Assembly (NCBI RefSeq): GCF_014725735.1 | Contig: NZ_CP061368.1 | Span: forward strand, 207,001 to 271,000 | Direction of reading: 5' to 3' | DNA from: Wenzhouxiangella sp. AB-CW3 | GTDB taxonomy: Bacteria > Pseudomonadota > Gammaproteobacteria > Xanthomonadales > Wenzhouxiangellaceae | DNA length: 64,000 nucleotides | In this document: piece after piece, positions 24,523 to 32,323 of the stretch | How the letters are laid out: every line of letters begins with the position of its first letter | Position numbering within the stretch: the stretch's first letter is position 1 | Program-made: the position numbers and the translations under genes | The notes under the pieces: model-generated | Told to the model about the DNA's origin: nothing | Databases searched by the model: none | The model's input: the letters and a program-made list of their open reading frames with translations, nothing else

Positions 24523-26740
24523 GTTCGATGCCCGTCGCGAGCGAACGATTCTGCTGCGCCTCGTACAACCGGTAGTAGTGGCCCTGCCTGGCGATCAGTT
24601 CATCGTGGGTGCCGCGCTCGACGATCTCTCCCTCGTCGAACACCAGTATCTGATCGGCCGAGCGGATGGTGCTCAGGCGATGGGCAATCACGACTCGGGT
24701 GGCTTCGACCTGTTCGACCTGCTGATGAACGTGAGCCTCGGTCAGACTGTCCAGCGCGCTGGTCGCCTCGTCGAGAATCAGCAGCTTGGGTTTCTGAAAC
24801 AGCGCGCGCGCCAGTGCAATGCGCTGCTTCTGTCCCCCCGACAGTCCACTGGCACCGTCCCCGATCTGGGTGTAGTAGCCCAGGGGCAAAGCTTCGATCT
24901 CTTCGTGGATACACGCCATGCGTGCCGCCTGACGCACCTCCTCCAGGCTCGCGGCACGCTGACCATAGCTGATGTTTTCGCGCACACTGCCCTGCAACAG
25001 AAACACGTCCTGGGTGACGACGCCAAGCTGTTGGCGCAGCGCTTCGAGATCAACCTGTTTCAGGTCGGCGCCGTCGATGCGAATGCATCCTTCCCAGGCC
25101 AGGTACAGGCCGGCAAGCAGGCGGGCAAGGGTCGACTTGCCCGACCCGGACTGTCCGACCACGCCGATGAACTCTCCGGGCCTGGCTTCGAAACTCACTC
25201 CCTTGAGCACGGGTGCCTGACCACTCTCGTAGGAGAAGGTCACGTTGTCGACCTCGATGTGCCCCTCGATCTGCGGTGGAACAGCCCATGCCCTCCCATC
25301 GTCTTCGCGACGCGCCCCGAACACGTCATTGATGCGATCGAGGTGGCTGTACATCTTCTGCAGTTCGTACCCGGTATCGAGCAGCTGGTTGAGGGGTTGC
25401 AGGACATTGGTGGCCACCAGGCTCAGGGCCAGCAGCAGGCCCAGGCTCAGGCTTCCGGCCAGCACCATGTAGGCCCCGACCGCGAGGAAGAGCAATGGCC
25501 CGAAGTTGACGATGCCGTCGCGTATGGCTGACGTCCAGGCCTCAAGGCGCCCCCGTTTCAGGACGACGTTCAACTCGTCGACATACGCATCGGACCAGCG
25601 TTCCGCCGCAACATGTTCGCGACCGGATGATTTCAACGGTTCGATGCCCGTGAGGATTTGTATCTGCAAGCCCTGGGCACGACTCTGGGCAATCAACTGG
25701 TCCAGGTGCAACTGGCGGTAGTAGCGCCGTGTTACCAGAAAGACCAGCACCTGGATGCTGGCAAACGCGAGCACGATCATCGCCAGGGGGATGGAACCAA
25801 GTACCAGGACCAGCAATGCAAAGATCAGCATGCTGCCGTCCAGAACCGCCGATAGCGAACTGTTGGTCAACGCATCCCGGACAGACCGGCTGCTGTTCAT
25901 CTTGATGACCAGGTCACCCGCCTTTCGTCGATCGAAGAACTCGAATGGCAGACTGATCAAGTGATCAAGAAAGTTGAATGTCAGCACCGAATCCAGCCGT
26001 GTGCGCAGGTATAGCAGCGAGTAACTCCTGAGCAGGCTGCAGGCAAAACGAAAGGCAAAGGCCAGACCAACGCCAATCACCACCACCATCAGCAGGTCGT
26101 GATCCTGTCGCGGAATGATGCGATCGACCAGCACGCCGGTCAGCAGCGGTAGTCCGAGGGCAAACAACTGCAACGCGAAGGACACGACGATGACCCGGTG
26201 CAAGACTGCCGGGTCATTGAGCAGAAGCTTGAAAAAAGGTTTCAGCTTCGATTCACCCTTCTCGCCAGGGGCAAGAGACGCCTTGGCCTCGAAGGTCAGC
26301 GCCACGCCGGTCAGGGCGCGATCCACATCAGCCAGCGGAACACGGACCTGCCCCCGAGCCGGATCCATGATCCAGATCGCGTCCTTGCCGATCCGGTCGA
26401 AGACGACATAGTGGTGAAACTTCCAGTGGAGAATCGAGCCTCTTGGCACGTAGCGCAAGTCGTCTACCTGGCTGACCCGTACTCCACGGCCAAGCAGGCC
26501 GTAGCGGCGTGCCACATTCAGCAGCACGTGGGCATTGGTGCCCCGTCGCATGGTGCCGCAGGCATCAACCACTTCGTCGAGCGTGGTGTGCCTGCCATGC
26601 ATGCCCAGTACCATGGCCAGGCATGCCGGACCGCAGTCGGAATGCTGATGCTGGGCGACAAACGGGATGCGCTTTCGACGCCCGAGGCTGACCCTTTCCA
26701 GCGACGTGAAGCGACGGGCGAGATCAAAAATCGATTTCAT
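24509..26740 (-). CDS. C39-peptidase ABC exporter (PCAT / LanT type)
   Basis: A 743-residue exporter of double-glycine-leader peptides. The N-terminal C39 peptidase has Gln30 and Cys36 (HSDCGPAC), His110 (HHYVVFD) and Asp126 (IMDPARG), so the protease is intact. Residues 170-470 form the six-helix ABC membrane domain. The nucleotide-binding domain has Walker A GQSGSGKST, Q-loop VVTQDVFLL, signature GLSGGQKQR, Walker B LLILDEATSALD and the switch His in VIAHRLSTI. It should cut the leader of the precursor encoded at 29066 after Gly-Gly and export the core, together with the two HlyD-like adaptors encoded just upstream. ATG 26738-26740 lies 13 bp after the adaptor stop. Confidence 0.93.
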   Translation of the reverse strand: MKSIFDLARRFTSLERVSLGRRKRIPFVAQHQHSDCGPACLAMVLGMHGRHTTLDEVVDACGTMRRGTNAHVLLNVARRYGLLGRGVRVSQVDDLRYVPRGSILHWKFHHYVVFDRIGKDAIWIMDPARGQVRVPLADVDRALTGVALTFEAKASLAPGEKGESKLKPFFKLLLNDPAVLHRVIVVSFALQLFALGLPLLTGVLVDRIIPRQDHDLLMVVVIGVGLAFAFRFACSLLRSYSLLYLRTRLDSVLTFNFLDHLISLPFEFFDRRKAGDLVIKMNSSRSVRDALTNSSLSAVLDGSMLIFALLVLVLGSIPLAMIVLAFASIQVLVFLVTRRYYRQLHLDQLIAQSRAQGLQIQILTGIEPLKSSGREHVAAERWSDAYVDELNVVLKRGRLEAWTSAIRDGIVNFGPLLFLAVGAYMVLAGSLSLGLLLALSLVATNVLQPLNQLLDTGYELQKMYSHLDRINDVFGARREDDGRAWAVPPQIEGHIEVDNVTFSYESGQAPVLKGVSFEARPGEFIGVVGQSGSGKSTLARLLAGLYLAWEGCIRIDGADLKQVDLEALRQQLGVVTQDVFLLQGSVRENISYGQRAASLEEVRQAARMACIHEEIEALPLGYYTQIGDGASGLSGGQKQRIALARALFQKPKLLILDEATSALDSLTEAHVHQQVEQVEATRVVIAHRLSTIRSADQILVFDEGEIVERGTHDELIARQGHYYRLYEAQQNRSLATGIEHVGT

Positions 26741-26753
26741 CGGGTCAATCCAC

Positions 26754-27668
26754 CTATAGTCCCGGAATCAGGGCGATCGCGACGGGTTCCGAACCAATCT
26801 GCACCTGTCCGGATACCAGCATGCCGTCGTGCAGCGGATACTGCCGACCCTGGTACTCGAACACCGGATCGAGAATGCGTGCGCGGGCATGGACCAGCGT
26901 GCCGGTCAACTGCAGGCTGTCACCCAGGCCGTACCCGATCTGTCCCCGGGCTTCCTCGACACCGATCAGTTCACTGTCCACTTGTTCCAGCTCAAGCTCC
27001 AGGCGAGATTGCGGATAGCCCAGAAGCTCCAGCAGCACCTGCTGTCCCGGTTCGATCTGCGGACGCAGTTGCCCCGGCAGAAACAGGCTGACCACGTTGG
27101 TGCCGCGTGCATCACCCTGTGTCAGCAATACCTGGCCGGCGACCACCGGCTGCCCCGGACGTACGCGCACATCGCTGACCGTGCCGGCACTCTTGGCCGT
27201 GACCTTGAGTTCGTCAAGCTGCGATTGCGCACTTCGGTAGTCTGCCCGGGCCTGTGCCACCTGCTCGGCCTGTTCGTGATTGAGCAGCCAGCGCTGAACA
27301 GCGTCCCGGTAGTTGTCCCGGGCCAGGATGTACTGGTCCAGCTCACGCTGTGAATGGAACTCGACGAGCACATCGCCTTCCTCGACCCAGTCGCCGCTGG
27401 CCACCCTGACTTCGTCGACCGTGCCGGAAATGCGGGCCACGATCTGGGAGTCACCACCCAGTCTGACCACGCCCTGCCCATCGGCATAGGTGCTGATTCG
27501 AGCCACCAGCGCGTAGACCACTGCAATGACCAGCACCAGTACCAGTACCCGATAGGTCCAGATGGTCCACCCCGGCCCGTTTCTCAGTATCGAGTCCAGT
27601 TCAACGTCGCCCTCATCCCGTGCCTTGAGGGCGGCAGGACGAAACAGGCTGTCGGAAGATTCACTCAT
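26754..27668 (-). CDS. HlyD-like membrane fusion/adaptor protein (second)
   Basis: A 304-residue periplasmic adaptor. After about 35 cytoplasmic residues there is one transmembrane helix (VLVLVLVIAVVYALVARI), then a barrel-sandwich/lipoyl half-motif (VVRLGGDSQIVARISGTVDEVRVASGDWVEEGDVLVEF). A helical hairpin (about 110-165), the matching second lipoyl half (VTAKSAGTVSDVRVRPGQPVVAGQVLL) and a beta-barrel follow. It would link the PCAT exporter to an outer-membrane channel such as TolC, which is not encoded here. The ATG overlaps the preceding adaptor gene by 4 bp. Confidence 0.85.
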   Translation of the reverse strand: MSESSDSLFRPAALKARDEGDVELDSILRNGPGWTIWTYRVLVLVLVIAVVYALVARISTYADGQGVVRLGGDSQIVARISGTVDEVRVASGDWVEEGDVLVEFHSQRELDQYILARDNYRDAVQRWLLNHEQAEQVAQARADYRSAQSQLDELKVTAKSAGTVSDVRVRPGQPVVAGQVLLTQGDARGTNVVSLFLPGQLRPQIEPGQQVLLELLGYPQSRLELELEQVDSELIGVEEARGQIGYGLGDSLQLTGTLVHARARILDPVFEYQGRQYPLHDGMLVSGQVQIGSEPVAIALIPGL

Positions 27669-28528
27669 CGGGAAGCTACCGGGTCGCTCGCTGCCGAATT
27701 GGTGGCAGGCAACGGCTGCACCGAAACACCACGGCCCAGCAGCCCGATTTCCTCAGACTCCAGGCTGGCTTCGGCGACAACCAGTCCGGTAACCACGTCA
27801 CTACCTGGCGCAACGGCAACGACCGTGGCCGTGGCCGAAGCGTCAATCAACATTTTATCTCCAACCTGAACGTTGTACCGGTCTGATTCCGGAAAGGCAA
27901 ATCGCACCAGCAGGGAATCCGGCTTTACGATCTCGAACATCACATCACCGGTGCGAATCCTATCCCCCTTGCGTACCCTGCGTTGCTGTACCAGTCCTCC
28001 GATCGGAGCAACCACGGAGGTGCGCTGCTGCTTGAGTAGCAGTAGTTCATGATCCGCCTTGACCGCTTCCAGTTGGGCTTTTGCTGATGCCACCCCTGCC
28101 TTTGCAGCTTCGTACAGCTGCTCTGCCATACCCAGTTCGTCAAGGGAAACACTGGCCCCGGCCATGTAACGTCGGTCGAGCTCGCTCTTGCGCAGGGAGC
28201 GCATCGAGTTCTCTTCCGTGACCTGGGCTTTCGCCATGCGCAGCTCGGCTTCCGAACGTGCAATCTCGGATTTCAGTTCTTCAAGATTGATGACAGCAAG
28301 TTGTTGTCCGGGAATCACGGGTTGACCGATCAGGACTTCAACCTCTTCAACCGTTCCATCCAGTTCGCTGCTTACCTTGACGGCTTCGGCAGGGTATACG
28401 ACGCCTACCCAGCCTTCGTCCGACGCAACGGCAAGTCCGACAGTCAGAACAATGGTCAGAGCGCAACCAGTGAAAAGGCGGCCGGTGGTGCGCACGGCCG
28501 GATTCGACAACATCAATGCCAGGAGCAT
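27665..28528 (-). CDS. HlyD-like membrane fusion/adaptor protein (first)
   Basis: A 287-residue adaptor with a signal-anchor-like hydrophobic N-terminus (FTGCALTIVLTVGLAVA). A split lipoyl domain (VVYPAEAVKVSSELDGTVEEVEVLIGQPVIPGQQLAVIN, then VVAPIGGLVQQRRVRKGDRIRTGDVMFEIV) flanks a coiled-coil hairpin at about 75-160. It opens the export operon. I use ATG 28526-28528 because GAGGG lies seven bases upstream; the frame also opens at 28549. The gene starts about 45 bp downstream of a good sigma70-like promoter. Having two different adaptors for one exporter is unusual: either they form a heteromeric periplasmic ring or one serves another pump. Confidence 0.82.
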   Translation of the reverse strand: MLLALMLSNPAVRTTGRLFTGCALTIVLTVGLAVASDEGWVGVVYPAEAVKVSSELDGTVEEVEVLIGQPVIPGQQLAVINLEELKSEIARSEAELRMAKAQVTEENSMRSLRKSELDRRYMAGASVSLDELGMAEQLYEAAKAGVASAKAQLEAVKADHELLLLKQQRTSVVAPIGGLVQQRRVRKGDRIRTGDVMFEIVKPDSLLVRFAFPESDRYNVQVGDKMLIDASATATVVAVAPGSDVVTGLVVAEASLESEEIGLLGRGVSVQPLPATNSAASDPVASR

Positions 28529-28578
28529 GCCATTCCCTCGCCAGTACAAACTCGAATGATTAAGCCCCCGTTATCTGC

Positions 28579-28608
28579 ATTCTAATCAGCCCCTGAAGAG
28601 GCAGTCAA
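28579..28608 (-). promoter_or_regulatory. Sigma70-like promoter of the export/GMC operon
   Basis: On the minus strand TTGACT (28603-28608) and TAGAAT (28579-28584) are separated by 18 bp. Both hexamers match the consensus in five of six positions. The predicted start is near 28572, about 45 nt before the first adaptor ATG. Confidence 0.6.
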
Positions 28609-28622
28609 CCATCATCAACTCA

Positions 28623-28669
28623 GCATCTTGATGCAGATCGCATGCATTAAGGTACGGTTCTTGATGAAG
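28623..28669. promoter_or_regulatory. Paired 11-bp repeats, candidate operator of the lanthipeptide cluster
   Basis: TCTTGATGCAG (28626-28636) and TCTTGATGAAG (28659-28669) match in 10 of 11 positions and start exactly 33 bp apart, three helical turns. Each is locally palindromic: GCATC-TT-GATGC in the first, TTC...GAA in the second. They sit between the two divergent promoters, where a shared regulator would bind. No regulator gene is present in the cluster itself. Confidence 0.4.
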
Positions 28670-28704
28670 CGTTCCTTGCGTGAAATCGATAATTTTCCCA
28701 GCGC

Positions 28705-28732
28705 TTGACATGCTGGATTATCCGCCTATACC
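28705..28732 (+). promoter_or_regulatory. Sigma70-like promoter toward the lanthipeptide precursor
   Basis: A consensus TTGACA (28705-28710) is followed after 16 bp by TATACC (28727-28732). The transcript would start near 28739 and carry an unusually long leader of about 330 nt before the precursor ATG at 29066. Confidence 0.55.
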
Positions 28733-28776
28733 ATCGGTGGCAGGCTAAAAAACAAAAGGCGCTGAAGCCGAACAGT

Positions 28777-28837
28777 CTGGTTGGATAGCTCAGTTGATAA
28801 CGTCAGATCAAATCAACTGATAAAGCCAACTTACCAG
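28777..28837 (+). ncRNA. Structured element in the precursor mRNA leader
   Basis: A perfect 9-bp stem TCAGTTGAT/ATCAACTGA (28790-28798 and 28812-28820) encloses a 13-nt loop. It is extended by an outer helix TTGG/CCAA (28781-28784 and 28826-28829) and CTGG/CCAG, across a symmetric ATAGC/TAAAG internal loop. It lies between the plus-strand promoter and the precursor gene and is AT-richer than its surroundings. It may be a cis-acting RNA or a regulator palindrome; no known riboswitch class is recognised. Confidence 0.4.
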
Positions 28838-28991
28838 CTGAAGTTTTCAGTAAAAATAATGGCGGTCGGGGGGTCGATCCATTGGATTCATGAAGCCATT
28901 TCGTTCTGGGCTGGCATGTTCCTTTTGTTTGCAAGGCGATTCGCACCTCCATGGTGTGGATGTTGGCGATGCGTCATGTCGCCAACCGGGA

Positions 28992-29041
28992 CAGAAAACG
29001 TGCTTTCAGCGTTTTCTGAGTTTGACCCGAGAGGGTTTTTT
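28992..29041 (+). terminator. Terminator-like attenuator just before the precursor gene
   Basis: A 9-bp perfect stem CAGAAAACG/CGTTTTCTG (28992-29000 and 29010-29018) is followed by a second small hairpin ACCC-gaga-GGGT (29025-29036) that runs straight into a T6 tract. The T-run ends only about 25 bp before the precursor ATG, leaving no room for a promoter in between. Transcription of the precursor therefore has to pass this signal. It could be an attenuator, or the end of a separate small RNA. Confidence 0.5.
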
Positions 29042-29065
29042 CTGTAGACAAAGAGGAACGCAACA

Positions 29066-29254
29066 ATGAAAAACGAACTCATTGAAATGATGCGCAAGAA
29101 CGTTCAGGCCGACCAGTCGGCTGACCAGGTCAACGTGATTGACGACGAAGCACTCAAGAGCATCAATGGCGGTTGCGGCGGCATGGGAGGATGTCAGCCC
29201 AACCCGTTCTCGGCCACCCTGTGCCCGGACGGAACCTGGTACCAGTGCCCGTAA
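29066..29254 (+). CDS. Class II lanthipeptide precursor peptide
   Basis: A 62-residue peptide. The leader (MKNELIEMMRKNVQADQSAD onward) is acidic-amphipathic and ends DDEALKSINGG, the double-glycine site cut by C39 exporters. The core from residue 37 has 26 residues with four Cys (core positions 1, 7, 17, 25), one Ser (13), two Thr (15, 21) and many Gly/Pro. A second Gly-Gly at core 5-6 offers an alternative cut that leaves 20 residues with exactly three Cys and three Ser/Thr. AGAGGA lies eight bases before the ATG. LanM downstream should dehydrate Ser/Thr and form the thioether rings. I cannot match the core to a named lantibiotic. Confidence 0.9.
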   Translation: MKNELIEMMRKNVQADQSADQVNVIDDEALKSINGGCGGMGGCQPNPFSATLCPDGTWYQCP

Positions 29255-29273
29255 GCGACAGGCTTTAGGTACA

Positions 29274-29301
29274 CCGCATGGTGGCTACGGCCACCATGCG
29301 G
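29274..29301 (+). terminator. Strong hairpin between precursor and lanM
   Basis: A perfect 12-bp stem, CCGCATGGTGGC/GCCACCATGCGG, with a 4-nt loop lies 20 bp after the precursor stop and 100 bp before lanM. There is no T-run. Such hairpins in lanthipeptide operons commonly act as partial terminators or stabilisers, so the small precursor is made in excess over the synthetase. Confidence 0.6.
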
Positions 29302-29400
29302 CTCTCTCAACCAGTGCCAGGTGTCATGACCATACACTTCGATGGGTGATCGTTCTGTAGCCCCTGCCTGAATATCCTTGCTCCAAACTTGGTGAACCTG

Positions 29401-32229
29401 ATGCAGCCGGCCCATGACTCCAGTTCAACTGACTGGCTGGTCCCCATCATGGCCCGGCAGTTTCCCGATCTGGCGCGTCTGTCCTTTCAGCAATCAGTAG
29501 AACATCATTTGCATGATGTTCGAACAGTTCTGCTGAAACAATCAACCGACCCGGGCCGGGTTGATCCCGGTTCAGTACTTGCAAGTGTTCAGCTACTGCT
29601 GAACGACGAACTCGTTAATCGATTGACACCGGTCGTGTTCCGGATGTGTGAGTCGATCATCGCGGTTGGCCCAGTCGAAATCGGCGACTCCGAACATGAC
29701 TTGCGGCAGTGGATTGAACGGCATGGCCTCGATCTCATGTCGGGCGCTTTCCCGCTGCTTCCCGACACCGTCGGTGGCATTCTTTCGCGGCAAGCCAGGG
29801 CAATCGCCGAGGCCCTGCAACGCTACTTTGAAAATCATGCGCTGATCGAGCAGGGTTTGCTGCATGGAAGCAGTGGTTCGCTCAGGCGAATCACGCCCCT
29901 GGGTGAAGAAACTCATAACGAAGGACAACGCCCACTGCGTTTCGAATTTTCGTCGGGCCACACGGTGGTATACAAGCCACGCAGCCTGGGTATGGAAGCC
30001 AGCTTCCAGTGGTGCCTTGAGAAAGTACTGAAGGCTCGCGGCAAGTCATCGCGGCGGCAGCCAGCCATCGTCGACCTCGGCACGCATGGCTGGATGGAAT
30101 GGATCGAAGCCGTTCCGGCGCGCACAAGGGAACAACTTGAAGCTTATCACTACCATTTTGGTCTGCAGCTCGCGGTTGCCGATTTGCTGGGAATGGGCGA
30201 CATGCATTCGGAGAACGTGATTGCTGTCGCCGATGAACCGGTGATGGTCGATTGCGAAGTGTGCGTGGCAATCGACTTGCCCTGGTATGACCCACCCCAG
30301 ATCAGTCACTTCGATACCGTGCTGGGGCTGGGCCTGCTGCCATGGGAGGTGGTGGGTAGTGGGGTGCGGACCAGAAACCGGGCAGGGCTGGCCACCTCGG
30401 CAAAGGCTTTGGTGCACGAGTGGCAGGTCAGCGTTGACGATGATGCGCGACTGAGTCTTTCCAGGGTGGAGAAATCGATTGACGCCACGCATAGTCCTTT
30501 CCTGGGGAACAGCCTCAAGCCGGACTGGCCATCCCTGGGTCGACGGCTGGCCGATGGTTTTCGAGACGGCGCCGACAGCATTCGAGAACTGCTTGACCAA
30601 GCCGATTTCTCCGACACTTTAACCCGGCGTCTGGATGGGCAGATCGTGCGCATCCTGCCACGCACGACGTGGCATTACGCTCGCCTTCAGTCCGCGCTGC
30701 ACGGCGCGGAGGGTCTGGCCGACAAGCGCGCCAGAGGCCAGCTACTGGCGAAGCTCGAACTGGCCGATGCCCGCCACCCCGGCATCAGCCAGTTGGCTTC
30801 CCATGAGCAATCCAGCCTGCTTGCGGGCGACGTCCCCGCATTCCACGGCCGGCTGGGCTCGCGCGAACTCATCTGGCAGGGGCAGTGCGTGGCTGCAGAC
30901 TTTTTGCCCCCTTCGGCCACTCAGGCCCTCGGTCGGCGGTGGCGGCGGCTTGGTGCTGCAGATACCGAGCGACAAGTCCGATTGATCCAGCAGACATTCG
31001 GTCTCTACGAACTGCCCACGCTGCAGTGCAAAGATTCTGGCAGCAACGTGCCCGCCGACCCCCGAAGCCTGGCCGCCGAGGTGGGCGAGTGGCTGCTGTC
31101 CCGTCAGACCAGCGACTACTGGTTCGAAGCCAACCTGGCCGGTGATTCGGCTCGCGTGGCCGGCATCGACACCAGCCTGGAAACCGGCGTGCTGGGGATA
31201 TCGGTCTTCTTTGCCGGTCTCGCCGCGGCCGGTGAAGCGCAATTCGAGGATCATGCCCGGCGCCTGGCCAACGTTGCCCTGGACAGGAGCGAGGCCGCAT
31301 TGCTGGACACGGGCCCGGGTGGCCATGCCGGGCTGGGCGGGCTGATGTTCAGTCTGTGCAGCCTGTCCAGTCTGCTGGACGATGCGGCCTGGATCGAACG
31401 GGCAGAGCGGCTCCTGCCCCTGCTTGAACAGACGGTTGCCCGGGATGAACGGATGGATCTCATGGCCGGTTGCGCCGGCGCCCTGGCGGCGGCCACCGAA
31501 CTGGCAAGGTGCACCGGAAGCCCGGACGCCATGCGTTGCGCGCAAGTCGCCCGCGAAAGAATCCTGGCCCATCATGTCCCGGCCAATCCGGGGTGTGCCT
31601 GGCTGTCCTGTACCACGGCCGATGGTCGGCCCTTGCCTGGCATGGCGCATGGCAGCAGTGGTATCCGCATGGCCTTGATGCGCCTGCAATCGCTGGATCC
31701 GATTGCCGAGGTCGACGACAGGGTCGCCGGGGCTGTCGAGTTCGAGGCGGCCGGATTCGACTTCGAGCTGCGGCGTTTCGATGCTCGACACCCTTCTGCT
31801 CATGATCGACAAACGACCATCAAGGGCGAGGCATGGTGCAACGGAACGCTGGGTATTGCCCTGGCCGATGTCGATATCGGTCAGCAACAAGCCCGGCATG
31901 GTAGTGCGCTCATGCACGCCGCCCTGGGCGGTGTACACGGTCGCCTTCAAACAGACAACCACAGCCTGTGTCACGGCGATCTCGGCAATTTGCTCATGCT
32001 TTCCCGGCTCAAGCCGGCCTATCCCGATGCCCTGGGCAGTCTTGAACTCGAAGTGATCAGAGACCGCTTGCTCTCGGAGCTGTCGAGTGGGCCGATACAT
32101 TGCGGCGCACGACCCTTCAGGACGCTTCACGGGATGATGGCCGGACTGGCCGGAATTGGATACGGTCTGCTACTGCTGGACCATTCGGACTGGCCCGATC
32201 CACTGCGCCTGCGCTTGGGACCTCTCTAG
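29401..32229 (+). CDS. lanM: LanM, bifunctional class II lanthipeptide synthetase
   Basis: A 942-residue LanM. The N-terminal DUF4135 dehydratase has a lipid-kinase-like active site: Lys192 in VVYKPRSLG, His269/Asn272 in GDMHSENVI, and Asp284/Glu286 in VMVDCE. The C-terminal LanC-like cyclase (from about residue 540) has the double GxxG-type repeats (MAHGSSGIRMAL) and zinc ligands Cys813 (EAWCNGT), Cys857 and His858 (LCHGDLGN). All key residues are present, so dehydration and cyclisation should both work. Start choice among TTG 29389, GTG 29392 and ATG 29401 is not decided by a Shine-Dalgarno; ATG is used. It follows the precursor gene after 146 bp and a strong hairpin. Confidence 0.93.
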   Translation: MQPAHDSSSTDWLVPIMARQFPDLARLSFQQSVEHHLHDVRTVLLKQSTDPGRVDPGSVLASVQLLLNDELVNRLTPVVFRMCESIIAVGPVEIGDSEHDLRQWIERHGLDLMSGAFPLLPDTVGGILSRQARAIAEALQRYFENHALIEQGLLHGSSGSLRRITPLGEETHNEGQRPLRFEFSSGHTVVYKPRSLGMEASFQWCLEKVLKARGKSSRRQPAIVDLGTHGWMEWIEAVPARTREQLEAYHYHFGLQLAVADLLGMGDMHSENVIAVADEPVMVDCEVCVAIDLPWYDPPQISHFDTVLGLGLLPWEVVGSGVRTRNRAGLATSAKALVHEWQVSVDDDARLSLSRVEKSIDATHSPFLGNSLKPDWPSLGRRLADGFRDGADSIRELLDQADFSDTLTRRLDGQIVRILPRTTWHYARLQSALHGAEGLADKRARGQLLAKLELADARHPGISQLASHEQSSLLAGDVPAFHGRLGSRELIWQGQCVAADFLPPSATQALGRRWRRLGAADTERQVRLIQQTFGLYELPTLQCKDSGSNVPADPRSLAAEVGEWLLSRQTSDYWFEANLAGDSARVAGIDTSLETGVLGISVFFAGLAAAGEAQFEDHARRLANVALDRSEAALLDTGPGGHAGLGGLMFSLCSLSSLLDDAAWIERAERLLPLLEQTVARDERMDLMAGCAGALAAATELARCTGSPDAMRCAQVARERILAHHVPANPGCAWLSCTTADGRPLPGMAHGSSGIRMALMRLQSLDPIAEVDDRVAGAVEFEAAGFDFELRRFDARHPSAHDRQTTIKGEAWCNGTLGIALADVDIGQQQARHGSALMHAALGGVHGRLQTDNHSLCHGDLGNLLMLSRLKPAYPDALGSLELEVIRDRLLSELSSGPIHCGARPFRTLHGMMAGLAGIGYGLLLLDHSDWPDPLRLRLGPL

Positions 32230-32323
32230 CGGGGGACAAGCGCCTTGACGCCGATTCTGGTAAATTCGAGCGCTTTGGCCCGACAGGTCGCCGACAAGCG
32301 ACAGGAACAGGAATCCGTCAATC

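Noticed and set aside
28780-28880. tRNA-like wording (GGATAGCTCAGTTGATA ... GGTCGATCC) in the precursor leader
   Set aside because: The D-arm cannot close, there is no anticodon arm at the right distance and no acceptor stem. The similarity is explained by the 9-bp hairpin TCAGTTGAT/ATCAACTGA.
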